Shown here: positions 21,253 to 31,806 of the stretch, one piece after another
How positions within the stretch are numbered: the stretch's first letter is position 1
Layout of the letters: every line of letters begins with the position of its first letter
NCBI GenBank assembly: GCA_035771165.1
Contig: JAWNZC010000322.1
Span: 8,595,001 to 8,659,000 of the forward strand
Length of the DNA stretch: 64,000 bases
DNA from: Paragorgia papillata
Lineage: Eukaryota > Cnidaria > Anthozoa > Scleralcyonacea > Coralliidae
Direction: 5' to 3'
Notes under the pieces: model-generated
What the model was told of the DNA's origin: nothing
What the model saw: only the letters and a program-made list of their open reading frames with translations
Database searches by the model: none
Program-made: the position numbers and the translations under genes

Positions 21253-23208
21253 TTGAAGATGGACAGTCATACAGTAAAGTGGCTTAGTTTCAGCGGAAAT
21301 GCTGAGGATTATCCAGCATGGAGTACGAAATTTACAGCTTTTATACAAACAAAAGGGCTATTCAAATCGTTACTTGGTAAGGACGTTATACCAGCAGAAA
21401 TCGCTCCGTTAAGCCCCGAAGCGACGGCTCAACAAACAACAGAATGGGAGGCTAAAGTACAGCAACGAAACAAAGAAATTGAAGCAATTAACGAGCGTAA
21501 TAACAGCGTTTGGGGTCATATTGCGTTGGCGCTAGACAAAACAAGTTTGATGTATATTCGACATGATTGTTTATACCCAGACGGAACTGGCGATGGCGCG
21601 AAAGCATGGCGTTTATTACAGCAACGTTATTCGAATGTAGAAAAGCCAACCGTGGTTAGTTTAGTGAGACAACTATCGCGTTTGCAGCTCAGAGAAGAAG
21701 AGAAACTACACGAATATTTTATACGATCTCAAGAACTTATGTCTAGACTTGCAGATGCTGGCGAGAAAATGTCAGAGACACTTTTCAATGCATTAGTAAT
21801 CAATGGACTTCCAGAGAAATACGAACATTTCGTTGTTCAAGAAAGTTTCAATCCAGCGTCGACATTTACCGAACTGAGAACCCGTCTACAAAATTACGAG
21901 GACAGTCGTATACAGAGAAAGCAAGCGGAAGTTGATTCGTCAGTGGCAATGCACTCGCTAAACAGACAAGGTGGAAACAAAACACCATCGCAACCCAAAG
22001 CTTGCTACGTCTGTGGAAATACAGGACACTTTGCAAGGCAATGTAACAAAAGAAGCACAGCAACATGCTCCAAATGTAACAAAAGAGGACATTTAGCAAA
22101 AGCATGTAGAGACAAACCAAGGAGAAAAGATGAAAATGCGGTGTCATCTTATTCAGAATGCTTCGTCAGTCCTTTACAAGAAGAAAGCATTAGCACAGAA
22201 ATGGCAAATCACATGATTGTAGACACTGGTTGCACATACCACATTGTAAACCAGAAGACCCTATTTAGAAATCTACGCACAGCAAATGAGAAGAGCGTAA
22301 GAGATCCCAAAGGAAACCTCACAGCAGTTGAAGGAATCGGTGATGTGCCAATAACAGTTCAGTTAAAGAACGGAAAGATGGCAGAACTGACTCTGAGAAA
22401 TGTTTTGTATGTGCCTAACTATAAAGTCAACCTTCTGTCGGTGAACAAAGCAGTCAATTTTGGTCACAAGTTCATCTTTAACGAAAGCAAAGAAAGAATG
22501 GTGTTGAATAATGGACGTGAAATTAACTTAAGAAAAGACACTGGCCTGTTCTTCTTGAAAGTTAAGTATCAGAATTTAGTCAATCAACCCACCTGCAACG
22601 AAACCAAACAAAGCATCAAAGGAAACAACAATTTATGGCATAAGCGTCTCGGGCATCTCAACAAAACCGATGTAAAGCGTACCATTGGTTGTGAAGGCGA
22701 CACAAAAGAAGCGTGTGAGACGTGCGCAATGGGAAAACAAGCAAGCCAACCTGTACCAAAAAAGGTGGGAAATAAGGCGAAGAAAGCTCTTGAACTTGTC
22801 TATTCGGACATCCTCGGTCCTTTTGAAGTAGCTAGTCTAAGCGGGTCCAGATATGCAGTGACATTCATCGATGAATACACCAAGTATGCAGCTGTAAAGT
22901 ACATGAGCAAGAAGTCACAAGTTCTCGACAAATTCAAAGAATATGTTGCCGAAACTGGAACACCTAGAACATTACGAACAGATAATGGTGCAGAGTACAC
23001 CTCACATCAGTTTAAAGAGTTCTGCAGAGACTCAAAGATAAAGCAAGAGTTTACAGTTCCTGAAACACCACAGCAAAATGGAGTCGCAGAGCGCTTCAAT
23101 CGCACCTTAGTAGAAATGGGACGGTGTTTACTTATACAAGCGAAGCTCCCGAAGAAATATTGGGTCCGAGCCTTAGATACCGTGTACACATTCGAAATCT
23201 CACCGTGA
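21253..23208 (+). CDS. Copia gag-protease-integrase frame
   Basis: 651 codons. Residues 1-240 are a Copia-type capsid (WSTKFTAFIQTKG, then WRLLQQRYSN and LHEYFIRSQEL). Two CCHC zinc knuckles lie at 251-264 (CYVCGNTGHFARQC) and 272-285 (CSKCNKRGHLAKAC). The aspartic protease active site is at D324 (IVDTGCTYH). Integrase: HHCC finger at H463, H468, C488, C491; DDE triad at D519, D577 and E613 (spacing 57 and 35). The frame ends at 23206-23208, shortly after the integrase core, where the downstream frame takes over. The start is the first ATG after the primer site. Product is cytoplasmic particle protein, then nuclear integrase. Confidence 0.95.
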   Translation: MKMDSHTVKWLSFSGNAEDYPAWSTKFTAFIQTKGLFKSLLGKDVIPAEIAPLSPEATAQQTTEWEAKVQQRNKEIEAINERNNSVWGHIALALDKTSLMYIRHDCLYPDGTGDGAKAWRLLQQRYSNVEKPTVVSLVRQLSRLQLREEEKLHEYFIRSQELMSRLADAGEKMSETLFNALVINGLPEKYEHFVVQESFNPASTFTELRTRLQNYEDSRIQRKQAEVDSSVAMHSLNRQGGNKTPSQPKACYVCGNTGHFARQCNKRSTATCSKCNKRGHLAKACRDKPRRKDENAVSSYSECFVSPLQEESISTEMANHMIVDTGCTYHIVNQKTLFRNLRTANEKSVRDPKGNLTAVEGIGDVPITVQLKNGKMAELTLRNVLYVPNYKVNLLSVNKAVNFGHKFIFNESKERMVLNNGREINLRKDTGLFFLKVKYQNLVNQPTCNETKQSIKGNNNLWHKRLGHLNKTDVKRTIGCEGDTKEACETCAMGKQASQPVPKKVGNKAKKALELVYSDILGPFEVASLSGSRYAVTFIDEYTKYAAVKYMSKKSQVLDKFKEYVAETGTPRTLRTDNGAEYTSHQFKEFCRDSKIKQEFTVPETPQQNGVAERFNRTLVEMGRCLLIQAKLPKKYWVRALDTVYTFEISP

Positions 23209-25316
23209 GTGCAAGTAGCAATCAAGGAAAGAGTCCCTTCGAGCTTTTCATAGGGAAAACAGCTAGAAGAAATCACCTCAGAGTATTCGGATGCACAGCT
23301 TACGTGAAGAAGAGAAAAGTCAAGATACGAAAGCTGGATCCCAGATCTGTGAAAGCGAAGTTCATTGGCTACGACAGCAACAGTACAGCGTACATATTAC
23401 AAGAGCTCACCACAAAGAAGATAATCAAAGCACGCAATGTGATTTTCAAAGAGAATGAAATTCAACCATTCTCCCCTAAAGAAGAATCCTGTCAAGAAGA
23501 AGAGTCAATTGTAGAGAATCCAAACCTACATCCCGACAACGAATGTTCTAATGAACCAACCAAGGAGAAACCGGTCGTAGATGAAGTGGGGGAAATCGCA
23601 GAAGAAGTTCCAAATGCACCAGTCCAGCCACAAGATGGAGATGAAGCTGAAGATAATGAAGAAGCAGAACCACTTCCAAGAGCAAACAGAAACAGACGAC
23701 CTCCTGAAAGATATGGCAATTCTTATACTTTCTTCAACGCAACCGAACAAGAAGAAGAAACCGTTACAGACCCGAAAACGTACAGAGAAGCTGTAAAGTC
23801 AACAAAAGCCAAGTACTGGAAAGAAGCAATGCAAGCAGAGGTTGAATCACTAGAATACAATAACACTTGGACACTTGTTGACAAACCGAAAGATAAGAAT
23901 GTGTTACCTGGAAAATGGGTATACAGAGTTAAATACGATGCAGATGGTCAAGTAGACAAGTATAAAGCTCGGTACGTGGCGAAAGGTTTCGCGCAAGTCG
24001 AAGGCTTAGATTTCTTTGAAACGTATGCACCAACATGCAAGCCAGAGACATTCAGAACCTTGTTAGCAGTTGCAGCACAGAAAGATTTACATCTCGGTCA
24101 AATGGATGTAAAATCAGCGTATCTTCACTCACCAATCAAAGAAGAAATCTATCTGGAACAACCCGAAGGTTTTACCAAGCGAGAAGAAAACGGACCGACT
24201 TTAGTGTGCAAATTAAACAAGTCAATTTACGGTCTTAAACAAGCAGCAAAGAATTGGTACGAATCCTTAGCAAATCTACTTATCAAGAATGGATTCCAAC
24301 GAAGTCGCAACGACTACTGTCTTTTCGTGAGGAAAGAAAAGGACGGAACGTTTTCGTATATACTAGTATGGATCGACGATATGATAATCGCAGGAGCACC
24401 TGAGGTTGTTAATGGAATCAAATCGATGTTGGAAAAGAATTTCAAGATGGATGATCGTGGAGAATTGCACTGGTTCCTGGGAATGCGAATTCTACGATCT
24501 GGAGACAAGATCACCGTAGATCAAGAGAAGTATATCGAGAACGTCCTTGATCAATTCAACATGAGCAATTGCAAACCTGTGGCTACACCTGGAGAAGTAA
24601 ACCTCAAGTTAGTGAAGAACAGTGATGAGCAGCAATTAGTTGACGAGAAGTTATATCGAAGTTTGGTTGGATCCCTTCTGTATATTGGGAAACAAACTCG
24701 ACCTGACATTCTTAACGTAGTCAATCAGCTATCAAGATTCTTTGACAAGCCCGATACCTCACATTGGAAAGCAGCAAAGCACGTCTTAAGATATCTAAAG
24801 GGAACAATCGGTCTACGATTGACTTTCGTAAAGAACTCCAACATGAAACTTATCGGTGATGCAGATGCAGACTGGAGCGGTGATCTCGATGATCGAAAGT
24901 CCACAACTGGCTACTATTTCAAATTCGAAGGAAATGGCGCAGCTATAAGTTGGGAAGTAAAGAAACAAGCGACAGTCGCGTTATCATCAACAGAAGCTGA
25001 ATATCAAGCTATGGCAGCGGCAGTTCAAGAAGCAATTTATCTTAGATCAGTAATGAAAGACTTTGGTTATCCGGTGAAAGAGCCAACCCAAATCGGAGAA
25101 GATAACCAATCGTGTATCAAGATGTGTCACAACCCAGTTATGCACAAGAGATCGAAACATATCGACACGAAGCTACATTTTATCAGAGAAAGAGTAGAAA
25201 ACGGAGAAGTCGGAATTCATTACATTCCAACGGACGATATGACAGCGGATATATTGACCAAGTCTTTACCACGTGTTAAAGTTGAAAAACATCGTTGTGT
25301 TTTATTGGGTAACTGA
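23124..25316 (+). CDS. Copia integrase C-terminus, reverse transcriptase and RNase H frame
   Basis: 730 codons in the -1 frame relative to the upstream one; homology begins inside the overlap (about 23178), so the ATG at 23124 is not a meaningful start. Residues 50-85 continue the integrase (KSPFELFIG, RVFGCTAYVKK). A glutamate-rich linker follows, then RT with D328 (GQMDVKSAYLHSP) and the catalytic pair D418-D419 in WIDDMI, a variant of the usual YVDD. RNase H has D579 (GDADADWSG) and E624 (SSTEAEYQA), with HIDTKLHFIRE near the end. Normally one polyprotein with gag; here a one-base loss or two-base gain around 23170-23200 separates them. Confidence 0.95.
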   Translation: MFTYTSEAPEEILGPSLRYRVHIRNLTVSASSNQGKSPFELFIGKTARRNHLRVFGCTAYVKKRKVKIRKLDPRSVKAKFIGYDSNSTAYILQELTTKKIIKARNVIFKENEIQPFSPKEESCQEEESIVENPNLHPDNECSNEPTKEKPVVDEVGEIAEEVPNAPVQPQDGDEAEDNEEAEPLPRANRNRRPPERYGNSYTFFNATEQEEETVTDPKTYREAVKSTKAKYWKEAMQAEVESLEYNNTWTLVDKPKDKNVLPGKWVYRVKYDADGQVDKYKARYVAKGFAQVEGLDFFETYAPTCKPETFRTLLAVAAQKDLHLGQMDVKSAYLHSPIKEEIYLEQPEGFTKREENGPTLVCKLNKSIYGLKQAAKNWYESLANLLIKNGFQRSRNDYCLFVRKEKDGTFSYILVWIDDMIIAGAPEVVNGIKSMLEKNFKMDDRGELHWFLGMRILRSGDKITVDQEKYIENVLDQFNMSNCKPVATPGEVNLKLVKNSDEQQLVDEKLYRSLVGSLLYIGKQTRPDILNVVNQLSRFFDKPDTSHWKAAKHVLRYLKGTIGLRLTFVKNSNMKLIGDADADWSGDLDDRKSTTGYYFKFEGNGAAISWEVKKQATVALSSTEAEYQAMAAAVQEAIYLRSVMKDFGYPVKEPTQIGEDNQSCIKMCHNPVMHKRSKHIDTKLHFIRERVENGEVGIHYIPTDDMTADILTKSLPRVKVEKHRCVLLGN

Positions 25317-25359
25317 ACTAACTGAAGCATGAGAACAGACTCATCATAGTGACTACAAA

Positions 25360-25377
25360 TCTGAGTCTGAGTGGGGG
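25360..25377 (+). promoter_or_regulatory. Copia polypurine tract
   Basis: ctgagtctgagtggggg immediately before the 3' LTR: the expected plus-strand primer. Confidence 0.75.
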
Positions 25378-25584
25378 TGTTGATATATTATAGTATTCAA
25401 GTATTAACTGGTATATATATTGATATTTAGGGACATATAGGTACATTTAGTGAAACGGACACGTGATCAAAAAACGTATATCGAACGTTTTATGTTGTTG
25501 TTTCCTTTTAATGCCGAGCTAAGCAGATTATGTATAAGCGAACTTTTTCTTCAATAAATACGCTATAAACCATAAAAGTTAACA
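25378..25584 (+). repeat. Copia 3' LTR (207 bp, complete)
   Basis: tgttgatata to agttaaca. Contains the 34 bp missing from the 5' LTR (between ttatagta and gggacata). aataaa (tcaataaata) lies near 25554 and could be the poly(A) signal. Confidence 0.9.
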
Positions 25585-26131
25585 TATACTTCCGGTACTA
25601 TAAATTTTTGGGTTTTTCTCATGTTTGATTCGACACGCGTACACGCGACAAAGCAGAATTTTAATTTTTTGAGAAGAAAACAGCCTTTTGGTGCTCTTTT
25701 AACCCTGCGCCAAATTGACTATAGTGGTTTCTTTTCTCTGTTCTTTCGCATTAATACGATAATTAGATTTTGCAAAAATATTACTCAACATTAAAAAACG
25801 CTTTTAGGTAACGTTTAAGTTGAAACTAATATTTTTTATTGGTTCTGTAATTCCTTGAATATAGATAGACCTTATTCAAAAATGGCCGCCGAATTAGAAT
25901 TCTTTTATGTGCATATAAATTAGCCCTTATGACCTCGTTTTAAAGTAAAAATTCTTTTGAATTTCACACTACTTTGAATTTCAAAAATTAAACTACAATT
26001 TGTAATGACTTTGCTCGATAAACCTACACACCCGTCAGAGTAAATTTAGATAAAAGTGGTAGGTACCTGTGGGTAGTAGGTTGCCCACTTCTAATGTAAA
26101 GCAACCAACATGATTTATAATAACAGCTTAC

Positions 26132-26257
26132 CAGTGCATGTCTTTCCATCTCCTGAAAAACCACTTTTGCAAGTGCACGTGTAACCTCCATCACTGTTGA
26201 AACACTTAGCATCTCTATGACATTTATGCAGATCTGTAGACGTACATTCATTAATGT
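26132..26257 (-). CDS. Calcium-binding EGF exon of host gene
   Basis: 126-bp phase 1-1 minus-strand exon with AG acceptor (26258-26259) and GTAAGC donor. Encodes a complete six-cysteine cbEGF: (D)INECTSTDLHKCHRDAKC, then FNSDGGYTC, CKSGFSGDGKTC. The split first codon (G from the upstream exon plus AC) gives the Asp of DINEC. The exon 30854-30980 upstream ends in phase 1 with G, so the two are compatible. Paralogue of 2215-2337. Confidence 0.85.
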
Positions 26258-26259
26258 CT

Positions 26260-26880
26260 TTCAAAAAAAAAGAAAAGTAGCAACAATCTTGAAATTGAAT
26301 TACTACTGTTAAATTAGTATACAATCATTGACAAATTGATCAGCAAACAACGTCGAGTAGCCAACTTGTTTTAGTATAAATTTGAAACCATAAACCATCA
26401 TTAATTAAGTAAAATTATCATTAATGAGTAAAATTACCCTAAAAATAAAGCATACCCAGTTTAAACACAACATTTTGTTTGAAACAAGCATTTTTGCTTG
26501 AAATGTGGCATTCGTTCAGTTATTTTGTTTCAAAAAAATTGTATAACTATAGTTCCACAAAAGTTATTCTTTCCTGCCATAAATGTTCAAATTCCTTTTG
26601 TCAATTCTACATTTCATGCACTAAGGGGCTATAAAACTGTCGCTTTATATTCATTAGCAATACAACAGCAAATACTTCATGTAATTGCAAAAAAATGTGT
26701 TAAGTTCAATGATTAGATTTACTTGGCTTAAAAAAAATTGATAAACTTATCACTACGGTTGTGGCGTAGCTGCATAGATGGACAGTCAACGATAACAGAT
26801 CCATTAAGCTTTATAAAATAAATACGGCAAATTCATACTAATAAACGATATCCAACAGCAGGACAGATCAAACGAAATTA
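26260..26880. other. Intron, no gene seen
   Basis: Diverged match to 2340-4450 in patches; no exon or element recognised. Confidence 0.5.
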
Positions 26881-26888
26881 GAAACACT

Positions 26889-27198
26889 GGTTTTCAAAAA
26901 CATTGTGGGGGATGTTAAGTTTTAATGGCACAGATAGGCAGGATGGAGTGATTAGAAATTGGAACTCTTTACGATCAATATTACAAGATTCGATGTGTGT
27001 TTCCATACGCCCGCAAGAGGTTTTTAAACGAGGTATAAGGTAAAGTAAGGTAAGGTAAGGTAAGGTAAGGTAAGGTAAGGTAAGGTAAGGTAAGGTAAGG
27101 TAAGGTAAGGTAAGGTAAGGTAAGGTAAGGTAAGGTAAGGTAAGGTAAGGTAAGGTAAGGTAAGGTAAGGTTTTCAAAAAATTAAGTTTTAATGCCAC

Positions 27199-27233
<35 letters not shown>

Positions 27234-27375
27234 CAGGAATATACAGTATCTTAAAATTTTAAAATTAGTTGTATTGGTCAAGATGGAGAGATTAGAAATT
27301 GGAACTCTTTACGATAAATGTTACAAGACTCGATGTGTGTTTCCATATGCCCGCAAGAGGTTTGCGAACGAAGTA
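26889..27375. repeat. Local duplication around a pentanucleotide array
   Basis: The block 26889-27040 (ttttcaaaaa..aagttttaatggcacagat, then gattagaaattggaactc and tgtgtttccatacgcccgc) recurs at about 27170-27375 with an (AT)n insertion at 27199-27231. The array at 27038-27171 separates the copies. Confidence 0.85.
27038..27171 (+). repeat. (AAGGT)n pentanucleotide array
   Basis: About 26 near-perfect units. On the plus strand each unit junction spells AAGGTAAGG, the eukaryotic 5' splice-site consensus; the host gene is on the other strand. Confidence 0.95.
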
Positions 27376-27634
27376 ATTACTCCTCGAGGCAAACTGTTTC
27401 TTGTTGAGCATAGAAAGTTACAACTGCAAATTTTCCAATGACGTACGATAGCTCTTTTCATATACAACATTGTGAGTGACTTCACGAGAAATATGGCGTT
27501 GTTGACGACAGTGTATATATAGGCTCGACATGTTTATGTTAATGGTGTCTTGACAAAATGCTACTGTTTTAAATACATGTTAAGCGCCTCCGTCGAAATT
27601 AGCGCACATTCCGATTTAACGCTCCCTTTACATA

Positions 27635-27665
<31 letters not shown>

Positions 27666-29238
27666 AAGGCCGCGGACGCTAATTCAAACATTTACAGCAA
27701 AAGAACTCCTAACAACTATACAGGCACTTCGTACTCGGTTTAAAGAAAGAAAAACTGAGACGATCGACAAAAGAACGCTACTCGTGGTGGCCGACTATAT
27801 GGGCAGAGCATTTCCCACTCCATCAGACTCTGAAACGTATCTGCTGTAGCTTACACGCCTGGCTGTAAACAATAATAATAAATATGACAGGCAAATCAAA
27901 CCTAATGAGACCAAACAAGCGAAACAGCAAAGAAGCGCAATCGAACAGCTTTCGAGATGCGATCATGGTGTATGCATCCCACAATGCCACGCAAGTTATC
28001 GAGCCCCTATCAGTCTCATAGCTAATACGCTATGTCGACAAAATTGACTCTAATACTTCCACCATCGGATCCACAATTTGACATACGCATATACGTCATA
28101 GCAGGCTACCTGTCTCGCAACGGAGATGCAACATGCAACATTGGATATCCACAAACCGACATGTAGATCAGTGGATATCCACAAAAGGAGGGGATAAGAG
28201 ACTGCGAAATGCATAACCCTTCAAGTCGCAGTACCATGCACCCACATGCAATCTCACATGTGTATATCAAGCAAGAAAAAGTTGTAATGCTATGTCACAG
28301 AAAGTTATCTGTCTCGCAACTAAGATTCTAGAAGCGTGTATGTACATGCAGCAACAAGTCTCCAGTCATGACGTCCTATACATACACGACCGACTGCTAA
28401 AGCAAGCGCGCAGACTCGATGCTAACCTTCCGTTTAAAACGCTAGTCTTTCAGCCATTTTAATATTTGCGAGGTGCCCGAGCCGGCCCGCCTTGTCTTAC
28501 ATTATAGGCTGTCAAGTGGACCGTTCCAGCCGAAAGCTTATATAAGACAAAGAAATTGATCGCAAAAAGTCGCAGACACAACAAAAATAGCTAAATAGAA
28601 ATCCGCCTTTAGATCGATGTTCAGTTATATAGCCATGTGCTCTATATTCTGGATACCGGACAGATGGTTGTCAGTGTGGGTTTCGTCATTGCTGAAAAAG
28701 ACAGCCTTGAAATACACCTGGTCGTCTATTACCAGAACAATACGTTGTGTTGGGGGAGGGTTAAGAGATTGTAGAATACTTTTAATGTTTCAACGCTTTC
28801 TAAAGAGGAAATGAATACAACCGTCGTCCCTTATTTACGCCGCTTCAGAATTTCTTCTGTTTTTTTAAAAGCATTTAAAAGTATAGTTTCAAATTTTGAC
28901 GGGTGTACGAAGGCTACCTCTTCGTTCTTCTACTCTTCACAATTAGTGGATCGTAATTCCAAAGTGGTATACGAGTGGTATTACTAGATACAGAAGACAG
29001 GCTTTCATACCAGTCCGAGTTTGAGTTTGTCATTGCAACTATTTTGCTAATATACGCGTCTCGGCATAATAGCTTGATGGGCAAAACGTAGTTGTTTTCC
29101 TTAATGTTGCGTGAAATTTACCCGTTCCTAAGCCTCTCTAACCTCTCTGTTACGTTACGTCAAGTCAAATCAAGTCCAGTCAAGCGCACTTCATAAATAT
29201 GGCAAAACTTCAAACAAACAATGTCGGGTAGAAACTAA
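27376..29238. other. Unassigned intergenic or intronic DNA
   Basis: No gene supported. A G homopolymer of about 20 lies at 27643-27662. The 28617-28814 open frame (66 codons) has no recognisable domain. GC content is somewhat higher than in neighbouring introns between 27700 and 28500. Confidence 0.4.
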
Positions 29239-29663
29239 GGGGCTGTTCACACGAGACCGGGTTATCTCGGGGGATAGGGATAACTCGGGGGCTAGGGTCA
29301 AAGTTGACCCTATTTCACATGATAAAACGCAACTACCGAGTTGTCCCTGGCCCCCGAGATAACCCTAGCTTCGTGTGAACGCTTCACCCCGAGTTATCCC
29401 GAGCAACAGCATAGATACGCATGCCTAAGTTGACCCTACCCCCCGAGATAACTCGGGTGAAAGCGTTCACATGGAGGTAGGGATAACTCGGGGGCTAGGG
29501 TTACCCTATCGTATACCCTATCGAGTTATCCCTATCCCCCGAGTTATCTCGGTCTCATGTGAACGGTTTACTTTTTTAACATGGAAATAAACTAACACCG
29601 AGTTATCTCGGGGGATAGGGATAACCCTACCCCTGAGATAACTCGCCTCATGTGAACAGGCCC
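29239..29663. mobile_element. 425-bp MITE, PIF/Harbinger-like (TAA target)
   Basis: Termini ggggctgttcacacgagacc and the inverse (tgtgaacaggccc), flanked by TAA at 29236-29238 and 29664-29666. The interior is repeated permutations of gggataactcgggg and its complement, so the element is one extended palindrome cluster. Ends gggcctgttc and a TWA target are typical of PIF/Harbinger. No coding capacity. A second, unrelated-interior element with like ends is at 40759-41263. Confidence 0.8.
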
Positions 29664-30000
29664 TAAGATGCCTATTTTTGACATCAATTCTGTTCCCAGG
29701 TTACAAAAGCTAACAACATATATAAATACTCTTTGCATTACATACCTTTACATACTAAATCACCCCCCTGCCACGACCCGTCTAGATTGCATGTTTTTCT
29801 TTTCTTTCCGTGATTGTACCCCGGCTTACACGAGTAGGTGCATGTTTTATTGTACAGTGTGCATTCCAGTGTCTGCCTACTCTTCTCGGGAAGGTGATGG
29901 CATGCTCCTAACAAATAACAGAAGGTGCAAAATAATTTACATCAGTAAGATTAATATATGTACCGAAGATGAAAGTTATTGATGCCAGATATACAGCACA

Positions 30001-30365
30001 CGGGTGGCGTGCGCTGTTAGCGCTCTGCCTCTCACCAAAAAGTTAAGCCCGGTTAAACCGGGTAAGTACTTGGATAGGTGACCGCTTGGGAATCACCCCG
30101 TTATCGAGCTTTGAACTTATGTGAGTAGAGTTGTAGTTGATCTCTCCTGTGCTTCGAGGGTTTTTCCGCCGGGTTCTCCGGTTTTCTTCCCTCCATAAAA
30201 TCAACACCTAACATCTTAGCTGTGATCCGTGGTCTGAACTGTGTGTGTCGTATGGCGGCTGCCTGGAGCGCCTTTGATGCCTCGACATGGCCACGTTGAT
30301 CTACGTCCTTCGTAATTCAGCCGCTGGCTGCGAGTAAGGATGATTAGCCACCAGTCCTTTATACA
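30001..30365 (+). mobile_element. 5S-rRNA-derived SINE (SINE3-like)
   Basis: The first about 105 bases resemble 5S rRNA: agttaagcccggttaaaccg, then gggtaagtacttggatagg, tgaccgcttgggaatcacc, which cover boxes A, IE and C of the internal Pol III promoter. The 5' half of 5S is poorly kept. The body follows (to about 30365) with tccgccgggttctccggttt (30168-30187), resembling the conserved central domain of several metazoan SINEs. The body after the 5S part and the diverged 5S 5' end argue against a functional 5S gene. Short non-coding DNA (29667-30000) precedes it. Confidence 0.75.
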
Positions 30366-30853
30366 TACCGTTTATTTAGTAAAGTCATTTAGAGTTTGTT
30401 AAGTTAGCTCTACAGTATAATTGGAACAAAATATGAAAAACGTTTCACGTTTTCAAGACCAGACTTCAAGCTAAAACTTTACAAGCAATCTTTCGGCGTG
30501 GATCCTTGTATTAAAACAACTTCTTTTGCAATATATAATCACTAACCGAGTGATTATTAATCGGTTTGCATTCGATGTTAATTGTCAAGCGATATTCATC
30601 ATAGAGCACTTCTTCGCAAATACTACATGTGCTGTATGCTCTGTGCTAGGCTGTGCTATACTGTGCTATGCTAAGCTAAGTTATGTTGTTTCACTACCCT
30701 ACGCTACGCTAGTAAAGTCGGATCCTGCTATTTTATTGAATTTTATTTTGTTTTACATGCACCAACAATATTTGCAAATGACTAGCAACATAAATATGAC
30801 AACAGGTAGCACAGCGTAGATAACAAACTAGAAAACAACTAATTGTTACTTAC
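30366..30853. other. Intron, no gene seen
   Basis: Contains a short cluster of gctatgct/gctaagct-type repeats at 30640-30715; otherwise nothing recognised. Confidence 0.4.
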
Positions 30854-30980
30854 CACAAGCACGTAGGTCAAGCGTAACTGCAGGACAGTTGTGCCACTCG
30901 CGTATATATATATTAAGACCAGTTATTGGTTCATTAATACCAACAGATTCGTTATAGTTACCATCATCGCTAATAAATTT
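30854..30980 (-). CDS. F5/8C (discoidin)-like domain exon, C-terminal half
   Basis: 127-bp minus-strand exon, AG acceptor at 30981-30982 and GTAAGT donor at 30852-30853, phase 0 to phase 1. Encodes KFISDDGNYNESVGIN, then GLNIYIREWHNCPAVTLDLRAC. The pattern F-S-DG near the start, then an YIR..W.....LD/LR..C end, is that of the last third of F5/8 type C domains (RYIRI.P..W....LRLEL.GC). Phase 0 start matches the phase 0 end of 59480-59826, giving a domain of about 158 residues; phase 1 end matches the cbEGF exon at 26132-26257. Confidence 0.7.
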
Positions 30981-31318
30981 CTAGAAGTAAATTTTAAGAT
31001 CACATTATCAAATCTTAATAATTCATAAGGAAAATTCAAAAGAAATGAATGTTTAATCAGGTGTTTGTAAATAAAACATCAATGTTTTATCAAAGTTATT
31101 AGACACTAGCGGCTCAAATTCAGTTTTTTCTGAGTTAAAATGATCTTATCTAACGTTTCTTACAACTCTTAAACAAAGTATTCATCATGTACACTTAGAA
31201 TTTGATAAGTAAGTAAAATATTCGCGTCCGATCTTTATGGGCATAGATCAACCCGCTCATATTTTTACTACTACTTAAAGTATATGCTGACTTTATACAA
31301 ACAAATATATATTTAGCA

Positions 31319-31429
31319 TTTATAGACCTGGAGCGAGGGGAAATCGATGAAATATTACCCCGAGGGATATCTCATCCCGAGGGGTAATATTTCATCGAAT
31401 TCCCCGAGCGAAAGGTCTATAAATTATAT
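31319..31429. repeat. Perfect-arm hairpin element
   Basis: tttatagacctggagcgagg, then gaaatattaccccgag, followed by the inverse ending ggtctataaat. About 45-bp arms around atatctcat. Flanked by AT-rich DNA; possibly a small foldback transposon. 30983-31318 and 31430-31806 hold nothing else recognisable. Confidence 0.7.
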
Positions 31430-31806
31430 ATTATATCGAAACAATCTTTAAATCGGCACATATTATGATGCATTTATATGATGGATGCGAAACATGCGTG
31501 ACGTTCAAGTGGAGTGGTTCACCGGCAATTTCTCCCAAATTTAGTATAAAAGTCTAAAGATTTATCAAAAGTCGAATGTACGAATTCGCCCTATAGAACA
31601 TTTAAAACCATGGTTAATATAATAATAGAGTGGAGAGATAACATGTAGTGAACATTTTTATTTATTAAGAAAAAAAAAGATTAACAAAGAATTAAAACTG
31701 AGTGAAAACTGATGAAAATAAAACAGTTACGTATACTGCTGAACATTTATGTCAATAGTACAGCCATCAAACTTGTTGTATCTAAAGATGTCTTTAGATG
31801 TGGACA

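Larger units (their letters stand above)
21062..25584 (+). mobile_element. Full-length Copia LTR retrotransposon
   Basis: A 4.5-kb Ty1/Copia element: 5' LTR, primer-binding site, gag-protease-integrase-RT-RNase H order (integrase before RT defines Copia), polypurine tract, 3' LTR. Target duplication tatac at 21057-21061 and 25585-25589. LTR ends tgttgat...gttaaca. Apart from a 34-bp block absent from the 5' LTR, the LTRs read as identical by eye, so the insertion is young. Copies I and II give the uninterrupted site. The coding region is broken by one frame change. Confidence 0.95.

Noticed and set aside
23492..23750. Minus-strand serine-rich frames
   Set aside because: Shadows of the Glu-rich linker of Copia pol.
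26878..27198. LPYLT repeat peptide
   Set aside because: (AAGGT)n array read in frame.
30001..30120. Functional 5S rRNA gene
   Set aside because: The 5' half is diverged and non-5S sequence continues for 250 bp; it fits a SINE better.
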